Shown here piece by piece: positions 5,898 to 11,073 of a stretch of DNA of 11,073 nucleotides; within the stretch, counting starts at the first letter, position 1; every line of letters begins with the position of its first letter. This DNA comes from JBFJVZ01 sp041623895 (GTDB lineage: Bacteria; Planctomycetota; Planctomycetia; Pirellulales; Pirellulaceae), in assembly GCA_041623895.1 (NCBI GenBank), contig JBFJVZ010000268.1, positions 1-11,073 on the forward strand. The letters are read 5' to 3'. Position numbers and translations under genes: made by a program. Under the pieces are notes generated by a model. The model was not told the DNA's origin. It saw only the letters and a program-made list of their open reading frames with translations, and ran no database searches.

Positions 5898-8800
5898 TCA
5901 GTCAATCCGCCCCGTAAGTTGACGCACGGCTTCTTGGTCTTTATCGGATAGCTGTTTCAAATCGATCATCAGCTCTTCGCCCTCCAGGGTGCGTAGATAT
6001 ACCTTGTCGTCTTGGCAACGCATCAGGCTGGCTTGCACGGTGAACTTGCCCGTCGCGTCAGTCCAAATGCGTAGCGGCGAGAGCGGAATGCCCGGCTTTG
6101 ACGCCGGCTCACTTGATCGCTCCTGGAACACGTCGAGCCGAAAGGTATGAAAAATCTCTTGCTGCGAAGCATCGCTAATCACGACCATGACCGGCACTGG
6201 ATTGGATTCTACGGGCCCAACCTTCCAGCGGATGCGTCCGCCTTCGTCGACTGTCATGCCGGGAGGGCCCGATTCGAGTTTGAATCGTACGGCGCCTTTG
6301 TTTGACATCACGTCGATCTTGTAGACAAGTTGTGCGCCCGGTTTCACTTTCTTGGGCGGCTGCGAGGTCACGAAAAGATAGTCGATCTCGCTTCGTTTCA
6401 ATTCGGCCTCGATATTGCAGGTTCTCAGCACGATGGTATCGTTGGAGGCAGGAAGTGTGGCGAACAGGTTCTCGCCGGGCAAGAACAAGATTCGCTGATC
6501 GAGGTCGTTGATGTCGCGCGACATAAACCGCGATTGCCGGCTGCTGACCTTGACATCCGGCAGCGTGACCAGGGGCGCCGCATTGCCGACGACGAAGATG
6601 GAAGCGAACGGACTTTTGTCTTTCTCGTCGGGAACATTGCGATCGAGACACCGGACGCGCAAGTAATAATTACCGCTGGTGGCGGGAATCGGATAGTCGC
6701 TGTTCGCGCGTTGACCCTTGAGCTGAAGATCTGGCGAGTAGATCCCGGCGGCGGTGTAAATCCGCGAACCATCAGGTCCCGGCGCGATATAGCCCACGCT
6801 TGTGTGTATGTAACTGGAATTCGCGGTCGAGCCATCGATGCTCAATAAAAACAGCCCGGATGGCGAGCCAGATGTGCGCCAGCTCGAGAACATTGAACCA
6901 TCAGCCGCAGCTCGCACGCCCGATGAGCGATCGACGCTGAAGGCAATGTTGCCGTGAATCTTTTTCATCGTCATTGTCAACGGTCGAAGTTGATCAAGAT
7001 CCAGCAATTTGAATTTGCTCTGATGCGAAGATCCACCACCAATCAAGATCGGACCTTGGGACGCTGATCCCATCGCGATCACATCGGCTTCCAGATCGGC
7101 ATCAAGTGCGGTTGTCAACTCTCGGGCTAACGATTGCAGATCCCAGCGCTGGATCAGTTTCTGGTCTGGGATGACGATCACGAACTTGTCCTGGCCGGCC
7201 GCCACCAACGCCCGTTCGGGGAGACTCAGAAATTTGGCAATCTTTCCAGCGGCAAGGTCAATCACCGCCAGTTTCTGAATCGACGGAAGTGTCAACAACA
7301 GCATCCGGCCACCGCCGCCAACAGCAATCTGATCGAAGGTAGCGGGCAGTTTGATCGTCTGTTCTTCAACCTGGGGCGGGGCTGGCTCGACCGGTTCCGC
7401 ATCGGCTAACATGGCAGTGCCATCAACCTGCAGCGGAAACGTGTGGAATATGCTCTCGCCGCTGGCACTGGTTAAAGTCACGATCACATGCTCCCGTAAA
7501 CCCGCAGCTTGGTTGGGAATCTGCCAGCTGATTTGACCGGTGGCAGAAATTGCCATGCCGGCCGGACTTGACGTCAGCGCGAATTTGACGGGTGGGTGAT
7601 TGCTGATCGCCTCGATTTGGTATTGGTAGCGAGTTCCCGCCGCGACCGATGAGGGCGGCTGAGACACGACGAGCAAATAGTCGTCGCCGCTGTCACGCAG
7701 GTGCTGATACGGATCAATGTCGCGAATCAACAGACGGTCATGTGAATCAGCCAGCATGATGATTGCCTTGGCGGGCGGATGATAAATCACTCGGCGGTCC
7801 AGCGGCATCGGATTCGGATCGCTGGTTCGTGATATTCTCAAGTCATCCAGGACGGCCACTGACATGCCGCGTTGGGGAAGTCGCAACTCGACGCGAAGTT
7901 CTCGATTGGAAGGTATCCGACTGAGCGGCTGCAGACTGACATAGAATGGACCTCGTGTTGCCGGAAAACACCAGGTGTAACCGCTGCGGTTGACCAGACC
8001 GATCGAATTCAATTGGCCGCCCAAAACGCCTTCGTTGGAGTAGATCTGATTGCCAAGCGGACCGGGGATCAGGCGGTACAGACCAGACCGTGTGATGGCC
8101 TCGTACTTGTCGCCACGTTTTGAGATCAAGGTTGCTCCACCATTGGAGATGCCGAAGCTGCTGCCGTCCGCCGATGAACGGAGCATGGTGTTACCAGGTG
8201 ACCATCGGATCATTGGCTCCGGTTCGACCGTTGCTACCAGCGGAGCCAACGTCGGCAGATCCAGAAACGTGAGTTCGGCCGTTCGATCGCGGGGCGTCTC
8301 ATTACTTGCCATCAAGATCGGCCCCGTCGATCCCATTCCCATCGTCAGCCCCAACACGTTGATGCCGTCAGGGATCGGGACACTCTGTTCTCTTTTGAAC
8401 GGATCGATCTGATAGCGGCTGATCACTTTGGACTGCTTGTCGATGACGACGGCGTGCGCCTTTCCACCCGCGAGAAGAATCGATCCGCCGACGGTTTCAA
8501 TGTGGGAGATTTTTTTCGCTTCGGTATCAAAGACGATCAGTTTGCCAATCTGCGGTGAATGCATCAGCAGAAACCGGCCATTGTCGGCCGGTTCTATTTG
8601 GTCAACCGGTCCGGGCAAGGGCACTTCGACGGTCCGGTTTGTTGTGTCTGCAGAGCCTGAAGGACTGTTCTTGGTCGATGACATCGCTGCGACCGCGCTC
8701 TTGGCCCCGCCCTCCAGCTCGAAGGTAACCCAGAACAGCGTGCGGCCAATCAATTCCAGTTCCACACGAATCGGACCGGAGATGATTCGTTTTTGCGCGA

Positions 8801-9284
8801 TGCCGGTGCTGGAGATCGTGGTCTCATCCATTTGGCGGCGAATCAGAACGCGATGCCTGGTTGTCTTGCCGTTCACCGCTGGTGGAATCGCGACCGAGAT
8901 TTCACGGCTGGCCGTCGCGATTGACTGGACTCGCACCACGATTTGGCCGCTATCTGATTTGGCGTTCGGGATGGTTTCCAGGGGCGGAAGCTCGATTTCC
9001 ATCGTCACCAAAATGTCGCCTAGCGTTGGGATCTCGCGGCGGACGGGCACCGGCACACCAGGCGCTTTGGTTTCGATCTGAACGCGACCGTCATCCTTCA
9101 CCAGTCGGATTCGCTTTGCATACTCCTGCTTCCACGACGGGTCCCCCGTATCGACGCTCCAGCCCTCGGCCGAGAGCGAGGTCCGCGACCTGCCAGCTAC
9201 GTCGTCGGCAACCACCGGCGGTGCGCAACAGCAGATCGCCAGGACAAATGATAGTGTTAACAAGTTGACGAAGATTCGTTGCAT
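5898..9284 (-). CDS. large exported protein with duplicated propeller-like/Ig-like module and C-terminal SHD1 domain
   Basis: A 1128-residue protein with a signal peptide (hydrophobic 5-24, likely cleavage after VVA at 26). The Cys run at 18-20 does not form a proper lipobox. Residues 30-200 are a beta-rich N-terminal region without a recognised family. Two similar modules follow, about 216-622 and 640-1053. Each starts with a WD/propeller-like stretch (DQI...GR-LLL...K-L-V-D; GPIL; AADGS; Y-IPGP/APGPDG-IY) and ends with an Ig/cadherin-like domain of the He_PIG type (545-620 and 977-1053, with SQPP, PPGM and IFHTF shared). The C-terminus (1070-1124) is an SHD1-type domain with RIWTDATGKF, a conserved late L-QLS-DQ motif and an aromatic start. 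Function is not known; binding of a surface or periplasmic ligand is plausible. It lies 35 bp after a second exported SHD1 gene, so the two are likely one operon. No good Shine-Dalgarno precedes the ATG. Confidence 0.85.
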   Translation of the reverse strand: MQRIFVNLLTLSFVLAICCCAPPVVADDVAGRSRTSLSAEGWSVDTGDPSWKQEYAKRIRLVKDDGRVQIETKAPGVPVPVRREIPTLGDILVTMEIELPPLETIPNAKSDSGQIVVRVQSIATASREISVAIPPAVNGKTTRHRVLIRRQMDETTISSTGIAQKRIISGPIRVELELIGRTLFWVTFELEGGAKSAVAAMSSTKNSPSGSADTTNRTVEVPLPGPVDQIEPADNGRFLLMHSPQIGKLIVFDTEAKKISHIETVGGSILLAGGKAHAVVIDKQSKVISRYQIDPFKREQSVPIPDGINVLGLTMGMGSTGPILMASNETPRDRTAELTFLDLPTLAPLVATVEPEPMIRWSPGNTMLRSSADGSSFGISNGGATLISKRGDKYEAITRSGLYRLIPGPLGNQIYSNEGVLGGQLNSIGLVNRSGYTWCFPATRGPFYVSLQPLSRIPSNRELRVELRLPQRGMSVAVLDDLRISRTSDPNPMPLDRRVIYHPPAKAIIMLADSHDRLLIRDIDPYQHLRDSGDDYLLVVSQPPSSVAAGTRYQYQIEAISNHPPVKFALTSSPAGMAISATGQISWQIPNQAAGLREHVIVTLTSASGESIFHTFPLQVDGTAMLADAEPVEPAPPQVEEQTIKLPATFDQIAVGGGGRMLLLTLPSIQKLAVIDLAAGKIAKFLSLPERALVAAGQDKFVIVIPDQKLIQRWDLQSLARELTTALDADLEADVIAMGSASQGPILIGGGSSHQSKFKLLDLDQLRPLTMTMKKIHGNIAFSVDRSSGVRAAADGSMFSSWRTSGSPSGLFLLSIDGSTANSSYIHTSVGYIAPGPDGSRIYTAAGIYSPDLQLKGQRANSDYPIPATSGNYYLRVRCLDRNVPDEKDKSPFASIFVVGNAAPLVTLPDVKVSSRQSRFMSRDINDLDQRILFLPGENLFATLPASNDTIVLRTCNIEAELKRSEIDYLFVTSQPPKKVKPGAQLVYKIDVMSNKGAVRFKLESGPPGMTVDEGGRIRWKVGPVESNPVPVMVVISDASQQEIFHTFRLDVFQERSSEPASKPGIPLSPLRIWTDATGKFTVQASLMRCQDDKVYLRTLEGEELMIDLKQLSDKDQEAVRQLTGRID

Positions 9285-9319
9285 GACTGTCGATCGATTT
9301 GTTGATTCAAGTGGTTGCT

Positions 9320-10453
9320 TCAGTCATATTTTGGCCACTTCAGATCCAATGTCCGTCCGTCAGCCCGGTCGAACAACCGTTTCAAAGTGTCGATTGCGTT
9401 CTGATTGGAGATAAAAGCGACACTTCCATCAGCCAGCACCGAATAGAATCCTGCGGGGTGCGCGCTGAGTAGCTGTTGGATCATGTCGGGCTGGGAATAA
9501 TCCCAATCATCGGGCCGAGTCCACTCGATCGCTTGCTCGTCAGGAACTTCGACCACCAACGCGGTGTTTTCCAGGCCGTCAGTGATATCATCGGCGCGGA
9601 CACGTTTGATCTCTGTCCGGCCGCGGGAACCGAGCGAAGCTTTCGCGACCGTGATGACGGATCGGGGCCCTCGAACTGCCAGGAACTTCGTCTTGCCCGG
9701 TCCGGCAGTTGATCCGGTTGACTCGTACATGGACGGCATGAAGGGCAGCAGTTGCAGGTTGTGCGGGCTATCCCACGGTTCGTCCCTTCGGAACAGTGAG
9801 TAAAGCTCGGCACCGCCAACATGGCGCAGCAGGTGGACACGCCAACTGAGCAGCGGCTTGCCAGCCCGGTCGACGGTGAAGGCGAAGGGATAGCCAACTT
9901 GACGGCGCATCTGGTCGATCGCGGCGCCAAGAGTTTCAAGTTGTGTGACCGAAGTTGTCTGGGGATCTGCAGGTGAAAGGGAGCGCCGCCGTTTGACCGA
10001 CGCCGCCTCGCGGACACTGTCTAAGTACGCCTGGTCTTGTTTGCTGAGCCGCGAAAGCGGTGCCCGGAAAGTCTGACCGCTGGCGGTTACCAGGTTGGCG
10101 ATGCCGGCGAAGACACCGGCCAAACGCGCGTCGATGCGGTGTCCGTCGGTGTCAGTCCATGTGCGGTACGGCGGCGGATCAGTTCTTTCCCTTTCGATCG
10201 CGTTTGTAGCGCGGATGCTGGGAAAATTTTTTTCTAAGGCCGCTTTTGCCCGCTGGGCCCTCGCGGCCAGATCATTCTCGCTGGTTGGGTTTTGCCCCGG
10301 CAAGGGTTGGAACGGATTTACCGGCTTGGGAACAGAGGGACCGACTTTCTTGAACGGGTTGGCGTCGTCGCCCGGCTGCGCATAGGCTGTCGTGCCTAAT
10401 GCCGCCCCTAGTGCAAGCAGGAGTAGGCTGCGTAGCTTGACGATGGATTGCAT
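9320..10453 (-). CDS. exported SHD1 protein with DUF1559-like C-terminal region
   Basis: A 377-residue protein with a signal peptide (1-25, cleavage after AYA). A Pro-rich linker (26-60) and a short helical segment (60-90) precede an SHD1-type domain at about 96-148 (YRTWTDTDGHRIDARL, ending in LSRLSKQDQAYL). The C-terminal part (about 170-360) carries hallmarks of the planctomycete DUF1559 family: LLSWRVHLLRHVGG-ELY, DEPWDSPHN, LP-MPSMYES, DITDGLENT and a late YSVLADGSVAFIS. The usual DUF1559 pilin-like N-terminus (prepilin methylation motif and long hydrophobic helix) is absent and is replaced by the Sec signal and SHD1. It is therefore probably a soluble exported protein rather than a pseudopilin. 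It is the first gene of a probable operon with the 1128-residue SHD1 protein. Molecular function is unknown. Confidence 0.85.
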   Translation of the reverse strand: MQSIVKLRSLLLLALGAALGTTAYAQPGDDANPFKKVGPSVPKPVNPFQPLPGQNPTSENDLAARAQRAKAALEKNFPSIRATNAIERERTDPPPYRTWTDTDGHRIDARLAGVFAGIANLVTASGQTFRAPLSRLSKQDQAYLDSVREAASVKRRRSLSPADPQTTSVTQLETLGAAIDQMRRQVGYPFAFTVDRAGKPLLSWRVHLLRHVGGAELYSLFRRDEPWDSPHNLQLLPFMPSMYESTGSTAGPGKTKFLAVRGPRSVITVAKASLGSRGRTEIKRVRADDITDGLENTALVVEVPDEQAIEWTRPDDWDYSQPDMIQQLLSAHPAGFYSVLADGSVAFISNQNAIDTLKRLFDRADGRTLDLKWPKYD

Positions 10454-10460
10454 ATCCGTG

Positions 10461-10464
10461 CTCC
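10461..10464 (-). promoter_or_regulatory. ribosome binding site of the SHD1/DUF1559-like gene
   Basis: On the minus strand GGAG lies seven bases before the ATG at 10453, a good spacing. It supports this start, which also gives a clean signal peptide. Confidence 0.6.
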
Positions 10465-10512
10465 GTACCGGTCGCGTTGATCAGAGCCGGGATCAGCCTG
10501 AACATTAAGATC

Positions 10513-10518
10513 ATTGTA
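10513..10518 (-). promoter_or_regulatory. candidate -10 box for the two-gene SHD1 operon
   Basis: On the minus strand TACAAT matches five of six bases of a sigma-70 -10 element and is about 60 bases before the ATG at 10453. No convincing -35 lies 16-18 bases upstream, so this is tentative. The rest of the 218-bp intergenic region (10454-10671) shows nothing I can name. Confidence 0.25.
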
Positions 10519-10671
10519 CTCGCTCGGCTAAAACCGCGAACCGACGACACGGCTTCCTGCGAGCTTCTTGGTACTGCTGCAGCTGAAGCCATCGAGCTGT
10601 TCTGTGTCCCCATTCAAGCATCCGAATTCGCATCGAAGGTGCCAAGCGATGTTTAAATGCAAATCGCAGCT

Positions 10672-11073
10672 CTACTCATTCGGCCAATCGTCCAGCTCGA
10701 ACTTCTTTTTCACGTTGGCGGTGTGCTCGTTGTAGTGACGCTCCATCTGAAGCAGTAGTTTACGGGGAGTCCAACTGCTGCCGGGGGCTTTTTGGTCGAG
10801 CGGCAGATCGTTCAACAGATATGCGAATCGCCGCGTGAATGCCGACACTCGCTCCATTTGCTTTGCCTCTTCTGAACCCGTCCAATCGGAATGCCTGGCC
10901 ACATAATCCGGCGGCATCTGTTTTGGATTCAAGTCGATGACGGAGATGGCCGGTTCTTGAGCGTGGAAGATCTGGGAAAAGAACAACAGCTCGCGGCCCA
11001 TCATGTGTTCCGCATTCCAGCGGGGCGTGTGAGAGCCGTTGCTGGGTCGAAAATTCATTTGCTTGATCGATAA
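10672..11073 (-). CDS. DinB-superfamily protein, N-terminally cut by the window edge
   Basis: An open frame that runs off the right edge with no stop. The first in-window ATG (at 11058, 128 residues to the stop) is probably internal, because the preceding codons stay open and family members have another N-terminal helix before the NFRPS-GSHTPRWNAEHM segment. Counting from that ATG, the likely metal ligands are H18 (AEHMM) and the H108-x3-H112 pair, the usual DinB/YfiT-type triad on a four-helix bundle. DinB-like proteins include thiol-dependent S-transferases and damage-inducible proteins; the specific activity here cannot be told. It is transcribed in the same direction as the SHD1 genes but separated by 218 bp, so it is probably not in their operon. 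Confidence 0.75.
   Translation of the reverse strand, partial: LSIKQMNFRPSNGSHTPRWNAEHMMGRELLFFSQIFHAQEPAISVIDLNPKQMPPDYVARHSDWTGSEEAKQMERVSAFTRRFAYLLNDLPLDQKAPGSSWTPRKLLLQMERHYNEHTANVKKKFELDDWPNE

Noticed and set aside
6330..6848. A 172-codon plus-strand frame inside the large SHD1 gene
   Set aside because: It is antisense to the duplicated module, whose sense translation keeps ordered motifs shared with the first copy. The antisense product has none.
10272..10613. A 113-codon minus-strand frame spanning the intergenic region and the start of the SHD1/DUF1559-like gene
   Set aside because: It overlaps the signal-peptide region of the real gene in another frame and has no recognisable domain.
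10646..10667. Possible terminator hairpin after the DinB-family gene
   Set aside because: Only a 5-bp stem with a 12-base loop and no T-run after it; this could easily be chance.

Overview
The window looks like a chromosomal segment from a planctomycete, probably of the Pirellulales/Rhodopirellula kind. The evidence is two exported proteins carrying an SHD1-type domain, one of them joined to a DUF1559-like C-terminal region, a large double alpha/beta-hydrolase of the acetyl-xylan-esterase type, and GC-rich genes with weak Shine-Dalgarno sites. I see no mobile element, tRNA, rRNA or CRISPR array. The phylum assignment is inference from protein families, not from a marker gene.

Left part (1-3589): a run of four minus-strand genes, read right to left: an extended short-chain dehydrogenase (SDR), an OleB-like beta-lactone decarboxylase/haloalkane-dehalogenase relative, a CitG/MdcB-family protein (triphosphoribosyl-dephospho-CoA synthase-like), and a 6-pyruvoyl-tetrahydropterin/6-carboxytetrahydropterin synthase-family enzyme. 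The OleB and CitG-like genes overlap by 8 bp, and the CitG-like and pterin genes are 14 bp apart. A large REP-like hairpin sits between the SDR and oleB. The first ~130 bases, beyond the last gene, hold two GGA-loop hairpins and short direct repeats. The CitG-like plus pterin-synthase pair suggests a pterin cofactor role, possibly tetrahydromethanopterin, which planctomycetes are known to use. The OleB plus SDR pair suggests long-chain olefin or ketone chemistry, but OleA and OleC are not in the window.

Middle (3590-5873): a divergent 109-bp promoter region, then one plus-strand gene for a secreted esterase of 724 residues. Its N-terminal half is catalytic and its second half looks like a degenerate hydrolase fold. 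It converges on the next gene with 24 bp between stop codons.

Right part (5898-11073): a probable two-gene minus-strand operon encoding two exported SHD1 proteins (377 and 1128 residues, 35 bp apart). The larger contains an internal tandem duplication of a propeller-like plus Ig-like module. Upstream, after a 218-bp intergenic region, is a DinB-superfamily gene cut by the right edge of the window.
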